A stretch of DNA of 64,000 nucleotides from Oryzias latipes (lineage: Eukaryota > Chordata > Actinopteri > Beloniformes > Adrianichthyidae), in the NCBI RefSeq assembly GCF_002234675.1, contig NC_019868.2, forward strand, positions 19,066,743 to 19,130,742, written 5' to 3'. Shown piece after piece: positions 26,401 through 37,052 of the stretch. The first letter of the stretch is position 1, and every line of letters begins with the position of its first letter. Made by a program: the position numbers and the translations under genes. The notes beneath the pieces were generated by a model, which saw nothing but the letters and a program-made list of their open reading frames with translations, ran no database searches and had not been told where the DNA came from.

Positions 26401-28955
26401 ACCGATAGCAGAACCGTTCAGGTCAGATCTTAACGATACTGCGGTCTTGAAGAATGTGGCCCCGGGGCTGGTTCAATACCGGGGCACGGTACCCATCCCT
26501 ACTCATGACTAGAACACCTCTCATAAACGTATAACTTTTAACTGGCAGAAAGCTGTGTTATTGTTGGTTTGAACAAATATTGTGTGTATTTGTTTAAGCT
26601 GCGGTTTTGTTTAGATGACTCAGTAATCTGTCTGATCTCTTTTTCTCAGTTTAGTTTGGTGGAGTAGCAACAAAAACTTTAAAAAAAATTGAGAATCTTA
26701 CCTCAATTGTGGCAGCTGTTGGAAAAATAAAATAAAAATAAGTTTAAACCCAATTTTCTGTTTTTAACAAAGTTGTTTATTTTTAAATTGACTAACCTCT
26801 GCTGGTTCAATGTTATCCACTGCAGAGCTAAACTGCTGCAGCACTTGCATGTTTTCCTCCAGATCTGTTATGGCAGATTCCGAAGCCTCCAGGTGGCGCT
26901 GTACCTTCTCCAGCTGCTCCTCCTGCTCTCGTGTGACCTGCTCCAGCATGGAGGTTTTCTCCTCTTCCAGAATCTGATGGAGAGCTTGGAATTCACCTTT
27001 GATGCGTGTCTTTATGTCTGTCCCAACCCTCTGATGCGTAGAAAAAGAATTTCTGTTAGATTGCCAGAAAAATATATAATTTGAGCTTTTTTAAACAACT
27101 AATATGTTATAAGATAACTCAAACGTCGCAAATGAGAAATATTACATTAAAATGAACAGCCAATGCAGCGTCTTTGAGATGATTGACATTTTGATCAGTC
27201 ACACAAAAATGGGAAAATTCGAGTTAAAACTTCTTAAATAATTATTAAAAAACATAAAACACAAGGTTAATTGTACTGTCAAAGCTTCAAATTGTATGTT
27301 CTATCTTATTAAAAAAATATCTTCAGAATAAAAGCTGCTCTTTTTGGGCTCACAGGCCCCTTTAATCCTGTAAACCTGCAAACTCTAATGCCACAATTTT
27401 TTAATGAGTTTGGTTCAAGTGATTATGAAAGAAGTCCTTGTTTGTTTATTTGTTTTTCTCTTTCCGTGACGAGTAATTTCTCCTCTGTGAGATTAAAAAA
27501 GATTATTTCAACCACCTAATAGTGAGTTGGGGGGGTTTTGCCGAGATGTAACTGCCTCAGGGGTAAAATTGTTTCATTTTCAAAATAAAACCTTTATAAA
27601 ATACTCTAATACTCTATAAATCAGCTGCTGTTTTGAACTGATGTATATTTAATGTACATCAATTCAAAATAGATTTAGTATTTTATTTTTTAGAGAATTT
27701 CATGACTCAAAAAGAGGCGGGATAAATAATTGGCCAAAAACTGATTGGATTTCTATTTTTTGGCATCAGAATATTCTACCTCGATGCACTTTTTTGGTGT
27801 GTATCTACGTCTGCGACTATGCACACATCCTGCAAATAACAGGTTCTGTTCAGTGCTACCAGTCTGGATCCCCAAAGAGTGAAAGTGCGTACGTTTATGA
27901 CATTGATGAGGTCTTTGTCTTTGCGGACACCAAGGATGAAGTTCTCTTTTCTTTGGCGGTGGCTCTCCATCATCTCCCTGAGTTTTTTCTGTAATCAAAT
28001 CAAATCAACCTTTATTTATAAAGCACTTCTCATCCATGGTGACACATGGGGTCTAAACCAAAATAAATACTGAAAAATAGAGCCCCAACCCCACCTGCAG
28101 TATGGCAAGCAGCACAGAAGCTTCATTAAGACCAAAACAAAAAAATATGCTGCTTAAGCATATTTGCACACCGATCAGTAAAAACATCCCAAACCACAGG
28201 CCTAAAAACCAAACAGTTTCAATTCATCTTCCTCTCAGCAAATATTTCCATAGTAATCCCACTTTAGATTGAAAACTTCTTGGCTTTCAAAAGGAACAAA
28301 CAAAGCAGACATCAGAAGTTAATGATCAATCTGTTTCACCCCCGTCCAGCCTTTAAGCTCGCACTAACAGCTGCCGTGTGCCGCCTTATCATTGCTGCAG
28401 GGATCAATATGGTTTCCTGGAGAAAATGCAGATAAGTTCGCCTCCGTGATTTCAAAACACGGAGAAATGAACAGCCTTCACCGCTGGGGACGAATCAGTG
28501 ACGCTAAAAAGGGCAAGTTCATGACCAGGACTGAATACTAGACTGTAGAAATGCATGTGGCGAGGCAAGATGTCATCCAGAAAAGGTGGAGGGTGTGGCA
28601 CACAACACGACTCAACCTGCACAACTTTATTTAAATGCAAAGAAAAAATGAAATGAGAGTCCATGCTCACCTCCAGGCTCTTGGTGTAGGAGTCTGAGGT
28701 GGTGGCACGGACCTTCTCCACCATAGCCGCCACCAGGAAGTTGGTCTGAAACTGTTTGGAATGGAACTCCTTGCGGCACTGCGGGCAGCTGACGGGTCCC
28801 AGAGTTCCCCTCCAGTACCTGGAGATGCAGGGTTTGCAGAAATGGTGCATGCAGGGGAGCATGACGGGCTCCCGGAACAGATCACAGCAGATGGCACACG
28901 TCAGGTCCTCCCTCAAGCTGCCTTTGGAGGAGGAGGATGGAGCAGCGGCAGCCAT
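23494..28955 (-). CDS. RING/coiled-coil/PRY-SPRY E3 ubiquitin ligase
   Basis: A TRIM-like ubiquitin ligase with predicted length 434 residues. Coding exons (minus) are 28955-28671, 27988-27893, 27030-26797, 26715-26702, 24363-24248 and 24053-23494. Their sizes of 285, 96, 234, 14, 116 and 560 nt follow the standard TRIM pattern, except that the usual ~23-nt exon is only 14 nt. A C3HC4 RING (CAICCDLF … CMHHFC … CPQC) occupies residues about 20-65. Exons 2-3 form a coiled coil rich in Glu, Gln and Leu. The last exon is PRY ([16 protein letters not shown]) and SPRY ([20 protein letters not shown]). No B-box lies between RING and coiled coil. A non-coding first exon probably ends at 29340 (CCAC|GTAAGT) and joins 29026. 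Fish have many such genes in immune signalling. I cannot name the ortholog; TRIM7 and TRIM41 lie on human 5q35 but have B-boxes. Confidence 0.9.
24755..24806 (+). repeat. LINE/SINE-type 3' tail
   Basis: GTGAAGCACTTTGTGAG followed by AAAGAGCTATAGAAATAAAG matches the shared 3' tail of common fish LINE and SINE retroposons. Only the tail is evident; it lies in an intron of the RING/SPRY gene. Confidence 0.6.
25105..25165 (+). repeat. Second LINE/SINE-type 3' tail
   Basis: CTGTAAAGCACTTTGCGTTA with a downstream GTAAAATTGCCAATAAAAAC stretch is another degraded retroposon tail in the same intron and orientation as the one at 24755. Confidence 0.55.
25453..26509. mobile_element. Non-autonomous hAT element in an intron
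   Basis: The element spans 25461-26501 (1,041 bp). Its ends are TAGGGATGGGTATCG and the inverse ending GGTACCCATCCCTA, with perfect 8-bp duplications CTCATGAC at 25453-25460 and 26502-26509. The subterminal left end repeats ATCGATA/TAACGGTACT motifs, and the right end has matching ACCGATAGCAGAACCGTT and TACCGGGGCACGGTACC sequence. No transposase is encoded; the inner open frames are GC-rich and match no family I recognise. It sits in the intron between the 14-nt and 116-nt exons of the RING/SPRY gene and leaves the splice sites untouched. Confidence 0.9.
26018..26050. repeat. Perfect 13-bp hairpin inside the hAT element
   Basis: GTGTAGAACACGC at 26018-26030 and its exact inverse GCGTGTTCTACAC at 26038-26050 flank a 7-base loop. 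Outer bases (TGTTTGT … ACAAACA) extend the pairing imperfectly. Confidence 0.9.
27993..28036 (-). repeat. Retroposon tail, reverse orientation
   Basis: CAACCTTTATTTATAAAGCACTT is the reverse complement of a common fish LINE/SINE 3' tail. It lies immediately upstream of the 96-nt exon of the RING/SPRY gene, a few bases from its splice acceptor. Confidence 0.6.
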
Positions 28956-29430
28956 GATGGAATGGATCTCCTCTCCCAGATCAGTCCAGACGGAGAAGTG
29001 AAAGTAGAAGCACCTTTCCTCTTTTTCTGAAAAAACAAAACTCTTTATGCCAACAAATATGTTTCTCATTTCCTCTTCTAACACGAGAGAAATGTTGGAC
29101 TAAATGTTGCGCTTGATGTGCCCTTGCACCCGTTAGATTAGGGCTGCAGCAGGTTAAGCAAAAACACTGACAGTCAGGCGAGTGTCACGCGGGCTTCCGC
29201 GAGCTAGCTTACTTCGGTGTTGTTGTGGAAGTCAAACTTGAGTCTTTTGCTCCCGTGTCTGTGCTCAAACCGCCTTCAACCCGCTTTAATAAGATCAAAG
29301 CCGAAGCTAGAAACTTCTCATCAACGTGAAAAAACTTACGTGGTCAAGATACGCTTCAAAGTCCGTCGCTTGTTTGTCTGATCCGCTCCTGCGCAGCCTG
29401 GTCCGACGCTTTCGAATCTGCGCGTGCGCA
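28672..29430 (-). promoter_or_regulatory. 5' region of the RING/SPRY gene
   Basis: Upstream of the ATG at 28955 there is a splice acceptor (TTTTTTCAG ending 29027) and a donor at 29340/29339. A non-coding exon therefore likely occupies about 29340-29430. The stretch 29170-29440 is CpG-rich compared with its AT-rich surroundings and is the likely promoter. No TATA box at a convincing position was noted. Confidence 0.5.
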
Positions 29431-32400
29431 CACCGGAAACCCCCCTCCAGCTGAGGGCTGATGTTTTGGTGTCAAAGTTTGCTGACATGAAAAAAAGCTG
29501 CTGCCTAAGCTTTATTTCCACTTCAACAAAACTTCCTGGTTCCACGTTCCTTTTTTTTTTAAACTTTGTTTTGACACAAATAAGAAAAAAGTCACGAGGA
29601 ATGTCCAAACATCAAAGTATGACACAGAAATCTTTTTTATTATTCATGTTACTGTGTGCTATCTAACAGTTTTACAAGTGGATATTAAATGAATCATTCA
29701 AAAAGGATTCTTTGAGGCTCAGTCATGTTTACTTTTTGACAATGGAAGGTCCTATTATCTTTGTGGGAGACAGAGATTGTACACCTATAGTTTTTTTTTA
29801 ATAGTTATTTTATTTATTATTATTTTATTTTAAATAAAGCAGCATGACATTGTCAAATTTGAGCAGATTATTTGTCACTACAGGAAAAGAAAACACATAC
29901 AGAAAAAAAAAACATCATACACCTCATTGCAACTATTAAGATATAATTTGATGATTTACTGAGGACAAAAATATTCAAGTTTAAACAGATGACAACCTGT
30001 AAATACAAATAAAAAGAAAAACATATTTCGCACTACAAAAGCTAATGAAAATGGACTTTTTTTCTTTACAAACTCAAAATTGTGGCCCTTCTCCCGCTTT
30101 TTTAAAGCATTATAACCTGTTGTTCCACACTGTGCGTTTTATAAAAAATGAACACAAGTCAACATTTCAAACCAGATTAGAATGTGTAATGTTAAAAAAA
30201 ATCACTTAATATTATGCATCATGCATGGTGTATTTACTCTACCCAGCTGTTGACTCTTGCACTTTTTCCATAAAATTCAAAGAGGAAGATGAATTCAGAT
30301 GAAGTTGTAAGAGCACCTGTGGTTAATTCAGGTCATGCGTGCAGTTTTATTTAACAAACGTGGAGAAAAAGAAGGGTGAGAAACAGTTTGGCTCCTGCAT
30401 GCGGCAGGTCTGACCGTATTTTGCAATAAAAGATATCTTCCCTCTGAGGCGTCATTGAAACTTCCCACACGGCTGATTACCTCTCCTATCCAATATGCAA
30501 ACTTCAGACAGTCCATCCTTTTTAATCAGGAGCTTCAATCACAGGCGACTGAAAGGCTTGCATTTGCATTACATAGTGTCCAACTATCGAGCGAGAAACT
30601 GGAAAAGCAAAAGGGGAAACGGACAAATTGGATTTTTGTTTGTCTGTCTGTCTTTCACCCCCACATTTAGTAACTCATAAAACCAGCAAACAGTGAATAA
30701 TAAGGTCAGGATTCCTGCTGTTTCATCAGATGGAGGGAATGGTCCTCAAAACAGAGATGGAGGCTAATCACACACTTTTGTCTATCTCAAGAACCAGGCT
30801 TAATTTCCCGTGTTTTGCACGAGTTCTTCAGAGCTCATCTGACTTTCAAATTGGGTTCGTTTATAGAAATGAAATTTAAGATAAACACAAGAAAAAGATG
30901 ACACATTTGGTTGTCTATTTATTCTAACGTCTGATTGATTTGAGTGGAAATTATCCAACATTAAAAGAAAGAAAAGGAAATACATCAGGTTTTAAAAAGC
31001 TAATTTAAATGGTTCAACCCTTCTCCTTTTTTGGCTTCAAAATCAGAAGAGAAATATTTCCTCATTATTCTATATTTGTAATGGGAGCAATAAAGGAGAT
31101 CTCTGATAGACAAGGAGACTTTCTAATGATCTTGTGATTGGAGTAAGAGCTCCTTGATGTGTCCACAGTGTTTATAAGGAATTCTGCTCTTTTTTCAGAT
31201 GCCAGTTGATCAAAAGAAGTCAGTTTGATGCAGTCTGGAGGGTTAGCTGTTTGTGGCTGAGCAGATCAGTGGAGTTCAGCCGCTGTTGCTGTGAAGGGGA
31301 ACATTCAGAACCTGTGTCAGTGAAGCGCAACAGAAAAGCAGAATATTTCATCCACATATGAAATTGGAAAAGTTTGTTTTGGAGAGGTTCAGTCAGAGTC
31401 CAGAGGTTAAAGGAATAAATAAAAACACTGAAGAGACGAGGAATACAAATGTTTTAGGCTGACAAACTTCCTTTCTTCGTTTTTTCATATTGCATTCAAT
31501 GTTCTCTGCTTTTGTTTTCCTCTTCCATAATTAATGATGCAGCAGCAGTTTGTACTGAGTGTTGAGGGTTTGTCCGGCGCTGATGACTGCACTGGTCACG
31601 ATGTCAGGAGTATTATCGGTGACACTTGTGCAGCTTATAATTTCATCTGACTAACAATCTCTTCACACAAAGTTGAAATAAGTTCTGCTTTGATGCAAAG
31701 TTTGCAACCTTTTTTCAAGTCATAGTGAAGAACAAGACTCAATGCAACCATTAAACCACTAATTTCTATTAAAATTGATTAAAAAATAAAATAAAACTGT
31801 TGATCCAAAAGTTGACCACCTTTCAGAGACAAACATTTGCGTATATTTCCTGTTGAGTAATCCTTTAGTCATCCTCTCCCAAACCCCAATAAAAACCCTA
31901 ATTTTACAAAATAATTGTGTTATCTAAAGAAAGCAGTAAATTGCTAACTAAGCTATATCATTAAATTTCACATTTCTGCATGAATTAGTTAACCTTTAAC
32001 CTCTTCATGCCATAAATTTAGAGTTCTATTTAATTTTAGCACCACCTTAAAGGGAAAAAAAAATATGTGGAAAAAAACTTTTTTTTTACACGTACCGGTA
32101 ATTGGAAATGAATCCAGGCATGAAAGGGGTTAACCTGAAAAAAAGGAAACTTTCTTGAGTGTTGTACTCCTCTCAAAAATTATAGAATGTTGATTGAGGT
32201 GATTGGCAAAAATGATAAGACACAGATGGAAACGTTCACATTGTGCTGTTGACATCAGATTTGTTCAGCACAGCTCCAGAAACATAGAAAGTAGCACAAC
32301 TGCAAAGGTTGAATTTTTTCTTTAAAGCCAAAGTCACTTTTATTTTTTGTGAAAACATTAATCGTTTCTGATAGGAGGTAACTTCAGCCTTAGATGAACC

Positions 32401-35092
32401 TTATTTTTTTTTATCATGACACATTTAATAAATAAAGTCTATTGATTCATCTGTGTGTGCCTGGTTTCTTGTCAAATGTTTCCAAGTTTGATTTACATAT
32501 GAATAAATTGTGATTTTAAAATGAGTTTTCAGTTAAAGCTGTGTCAGAAATTGCATTAAATTCATTTAAAAGATGGATTATTCCTCTCCAGTATTTCACA
32601 TGAAGAAGGGTTTGGGTGTGGCTTTCTGTTTAAAGCAGCCTGACTGATGCTCAGCAGAGAGAAATGAGGAGAAAATGATCAGAAGAACCAGGATCAAACC
32701 CATTTGCTCCACAGATATGATCGCTGCAAAGTTTTTAAAGCATGGAGAGCAGGGAGAGAAACGGAAAGCATTTTGAACAGGTTGGGGAACTACAGATAGA
32801 AAAACCAATAAGGGAGGTTAGTCAAATTGTAATGACATTTTTATGTCTTTAGACATTAGGCAGATTAAAACAGTGGATGCTGCTCTTTAACGTGAGATTT
32901 GCGGGGTGCATTGTTTGCATGGATCTCCGGTGACGGCCCCTGCGTGGCACAGATGAGTACGCACACTCGGAGTCCGGCGGATCCGTCTCAGTAACGCTCA
33001 GCCGAGCCACAAGATGCTCACCTCGGGCTGGGAGGAGCTTCGGGATTTTCCTCACTTGTTTCTTGCCATTCTCAAGTGAAGGGTCGTATTTCAATCGAGA
33101 AATATAATAGAAGGTGAGTGCATTACTAAAGCACTTGGGTAAACTTTGAATGGATGATGAGATGGTAGTTTTGTGCCAACAGTGTCTGGCGCGTAATAGT
33201 CTCTTAACGCGCGTGTTATTATGCAACGGCGTCATCTGGAGTAATTGAAAGTATCATGTGCGTAATTTGGAGTTGAACAAATCTTTTCAAGATTGTTAGT
33301 GTCCAGGTGATTTGGGGGAATGTACCGTGTCTGCAACGCGCAGTGCACGTGACTAATCGATAAAAATGAACGGTAATGATATATATTTAGAGCTCATTTG
33401 GAAATCTCTACAAGGGTGTCAATGAGTGGATCAAATGGGCACAAATTTACGCACGAACGAAAGCTTGATTGACAATAGAATCGGTCATCATTTTCATTCC
33501 GGCAGGTGCGCCGGCAAGTGACAGAATTCTAATCCAGAAAAAAAAACACATTTGACAAACTGCTGCTCCCTGTACAGCAAAAATGTCGCCACAAATATAT
33601 GCTTCATGGTTTCTTGGTTTCACCGCAAACACCTCAGTGTCGACGACCAAGTCCATGAAAACTGTCTATGGCGCTTATTTTAATTCTGAGAACGATTTTC
33701 CACACAAGTACGCACACTTAAGTAAACCTCCTATCAGGTGCAAAAGAGCACCATCTGGTTACTGTTTTTTTGTTTTTGTTTTTATAGATGGGTGGCACAG
33801 TAACATTTCGCTCAGTGTACCAGATTTTAAAGTTGCATGTAGCACAGAAAGAAGCTCAGTCAACTGTGGTCCATCTAATGTTTTGTCAGCTTGATCCCCT
33901 GAGCAGCAAAGACTGTCTTTCACCTAAGAGATGACCTCTCACCAAACCATGCCCTGGTTTGCAGCAGCTATGAAACTGAACGTAAAAAGATTTTTTACAC
34001 AAAACATTCCAATTAAAATGTACAGACAAATAATTCCTCATTACTAGAATATGACTGGTTCCAAAACATCTCTCCCAAGTTGTAATTTATATTCTTAAAA
34101 AAACATTATTAGACTGTCAGCGTGTTTTTAAAATAACATCCACTCTAGCAGCAGCTTGCTGCTTTACCCTTAATTAACAGACATTACACTGTTTCTATGT
34201 GCATCTTTTTTTTATTCTGCTCAAACGCTTAAAGTTGCGACTCGGAGGCTGAGAGTAAATACCAGTCTGTGGCATCTAATGATCGAGCTCTGATTTTTGT
34301 GCTCTCCTTATCACTGCTCCCAGCATCCTGCTCCTTAATAATAGTGCAGGTGTTCCTTAGAGAATTGCAGACATCCAGATTACCTGCTGAGTGTAGAATA
34401 AAGAAAAAACTCAAGATAACTTTGGCTTGATTTCTTTTCTTTTCTTGTTTTTGGCAGGTTTTGAGCACACCTGCACACAAATATCTAATTTGCTATTATT
34501 TATGTAACACAGACACCAGTATTTGATTTTTTTTCCAGTTTTTAAGAACAACCACCTCCTCTTGTGCAATCAAGGACTATTTTTTCGTGCAATTAGAGTC
34601 GCATGGTTTCGAGAGCTCTCTTATTCTCGTGCACTTTGTCGTTGATCTCAAGTTGAGAGTAACATTTGAAGCTGAAGCTGAATACTCTTTCCTCACATAG
34701 ATAATTATGGTTCGTTTCATTTGGTTCATATTTTACAGGAAATGACTGATGCTCTTATATCTATTGTATGAAAATGTGTTTTTGATGCTGATTTGTCTCT
34801 ATTTAAGCGGGATTGTCCACAATGAGACAGACAAATGTTTAGAAAAAGTAGTTAAAGCAGTTCCACACAGGCCAAAGCTACATAAACACCAGGCTTTCTT
34901 GAATGCGTGTTTAGCCCATGTGTTCACAGTGGACATGCAGTGAGGGGCTTCTTCTTCTTTTCTACTTCTTCTACTCATGTCTGCCACCTAAAGTTGGAAG
35001 AGGTTTTGTGTGAAATGTCAAAGCGGTGCAAATCTCGCAAATCTTGCTCCGGATTTTTCTTTTACAGCTCTATTCCGATATTTGTAAGACTT
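29431..35092. other. Intergenic between E3 ligase and Harbinger relic
   Basis: About 5.7 kb of AT-rich DNA with long A and T runs. No open frame, RNA gene or transposon end could be supported. The open frame near 32849-33235 (minus) has no recognisable family and no start context. Confidence 0.5.
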
Positions 35093-35592
35093 GGGGCCTC
35101 ATTTATAAACGTTGCGTACGCACAAAAGAAGGCGTACGCCACTCTCTACGCAATAGTTGATATTTATAAAAAGCAAACTTGACGGGAAAATTTGCGGTCC
35201 TTCACGCAAGCTCTGACCCAGACGCACAAAAACGGGTAAAATGAGAAACGGCGACACCGTCGGCAGATAGAAGAAACACGTGAAAGTGAAAATGACAATA
35301 CTGCCTCTCATAAATAACATGAAGACTTCACAAAGCAAGTCTTACAATTAACAGCCTACACGAACACCCGTTTGATCGATCAGCAGTGAAACAGACAAAA
35401 AAATTCAAACGAAAATTACAACAGAAATTCAAATGAACACATATTTGCAAAAAGAAAAGTGAAATATGTTCTGCAATATTGGCATGTTGTGCAATTCATC
35501 CTCATAAATAATATAGTTAACAGAACAAAATAATGTACAAAACTGATATTCTCGTCAGTGTGTCCGTCTGGCGGAGCAGATATAGGTGCATT

Positions 35593-35596
<4 letters not shown>

Positions 35597-35624
<28 letters not shown>

Positions 35625-35627
35625 TGT
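35597..35627. repeat. GATA/GACA microsatellite
   Basis: Two to three ATAG units followed by about five GACA units, lying inside the Harbinger relic. Confidence 0.9.
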
Positions 35628-35896
35628 ATTAAGTGTCCACTGGGGAAAGTTGTTTTCATAGTAAAACATTTCTTCATAAGGAATTATGGTATTCATGCAT
35701 ATGCCTTTAGTTTGTTTTATTTTTTGATAAAACAATGTATGGCCTATGTCTCAACCATTCAGAAAGCAACAAGAAATTACATTTGCGCTGATCAATTTCC
35801 CATTTCCACGTCGATTATTACCGACATCTGTAGCTTGTCAGATGCAATTAAATGGATGGAAATAAAATGCCCCATCACAATGCGTAATGACGCACA

Positions 35897-36076
35897 ATGG
35901 CTGATCTTGCGCTCTTAGAAGATGTGGCAAATGGAAGAATTCGGAGTGAACGCATCTTTAGACAGCAAGAAGACTTGCTGGCAAACGAGGACGAGTGGCT
36001 TATTAGCCGGTTCCGACTTCCTCGAGCCGTCCTGTTGGACCTCTGCGGGCTTTTTATTTCGGCCACGGTCCGAGGT
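35897..36076 (+). pseudogene. Harbinger transposase N-terminal fragment
   Basis: The frame starting MADLALLEDVANGRIRSE and continuing to PRAVLLDLCGLF matches the N-terminal region of Harbinger (HARBI1-like) nucleases. Homology stops around 36050-36076, before any catalytic residue, at the internal deletion junction. Confidence 0.8.
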
Positions 36077-36239
36077 TGTGAGGCTACAGCATTTACGGCG
36101 TCTACCACCGTTTGCCACTCACGTGCCTTTTTGGTATTAGTAATGCCCACACTGTGCCCTCCAAACAACATTCTTCTCCTCTTTTCCACCTCGCCAATGA
36201 TAACTTCTACTTCACATTGAGTGAAGTTACGTTTTTTTT
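36052..36239 (-). pseudogene. Harbinger Myb/SANT-like DNA-binding fragment
   Basis: On the minus strand one frame reads VEVIIGEVEKRRRMLFGG, then continues through KAREWQTVVDAVNAVASQ to RTVAEIK. This is the pattern of the Myb/SANT-like DNA-binding protein that Harbinger elements encode beside their transposase (the NAIF1 type). The nearest ATG, in the A run near 36240, is one base out of frame. The remainder of the protein is missing. Confidence 0.8.
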
Positions 36240-36515
36240 CATTTCCTCTCTGTGTTTGCTATGATTTCTCAATCAATGAATATTAACTTGTGGGCGTTTC
36301 ACGGACTATTTATGGGCAACTATGGGCGTGTCATGAAGCCGCAAAAGCTGCGCTACATTTAGAATTGATTGTGATTTATTAAGGGAAACATCCGTAGGAT
36401 GTGCGTGCGCACAGTTTTATAAATCCGAATATTTCTGTGCGTACGCACGTCCTATGTTTCATCCGAACGCCACTTCTAACGCAAATCCTACGCAAAGTTT
36501 TCTAAATGAGGCCCC

Positions 36516-37052
36516 TGGTGTCATATAATTTCATCTGAGCACAAACCCCAATTATTAATTTGTCCTTCATGATCAATTTTCCAACTGTGTATGCTTCCGT
36601 GAATTAAAAAGGACGCCATCCATGCGTCACTACCAAAACTGACTCCCTGGTTGGCCAAAGTTTAACCTGGTTTAACTTGCAACTTATATTCAATGGTCAC
36701 GTGATTTGTACCTAGAGTCCGAAGGTGGTCGTAAAAAAATGCACAGGTATACATGAACGTGAGAGTTTTTAACGTAGAAGCCCGAAATGGGCTTTTACGC
36801 GCGTTGCAAAGGACTGTGTGAATATAGCTTCAGAGCCAAATCTAACTTGGAATTTAATACTTTAGAGGAGAACAGCAAGGTGTACTTCTTAGGCAAAATA
36901 AAATCCAAATAACAAAACAAATAACTGGTCTAAGACAGAAAATGTTCAGGGAAAAAGAAGTTATCTAAAATGATTGTACCATGAAGTGCATGAAGTCAAA
37001 GTTTGTTTGTCTTGTCTGAAAATCGTCTTTCTTCCCTCTACTCACCAGTAAA
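36516..37052 (+). promoter_or_regulatory. 5' flank and probable 5' UTR of the NPY receptor
   Basis: A pyrimidine-rich tract and CAG (CTTTCTTCCCTCTACTCACCAG, in the last 30 bases) form a good splice acceptor about 4 bases before the ATG at 37053. The receptor mRNA therefore probably has an upstream non-coding exon, which I could not place. Confidence 0.5.

Larger units (their letters stand above)
35093..36515. mobile_element. Deleted PIF/Harbinger transposon
   Basis: The ends are inverted copies of GGGGCCTCATTTATAAA (left, 35093) and its counterpart TTTTCTAAATGAGGCCCC (right, ending 36515). Both continue into repeated GCGTACGCAC motifs (35113-35150 and 36405-36450). Inside are remnants of both Harbinger proteins: a transposase N-terminus on the plus strand and a Myb/SANT-like protein on the minus strand, which run into each other near 36060. 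No convincing 3-bp target duplication was seen. The large internal deletion makes it non-autonomous. Confidence 0.85.

Noticed and set aside
32849-33235. 128-residue minus-strand frame
   Set aside because: No family resemblance and no supporting signals.
35093-36515. The inverted ends as a retrovirus or LTR element
   Set aside because: The ends are inverted, not direct, and the inside matches Harbinger proteins; no gag or pol sequence is present.
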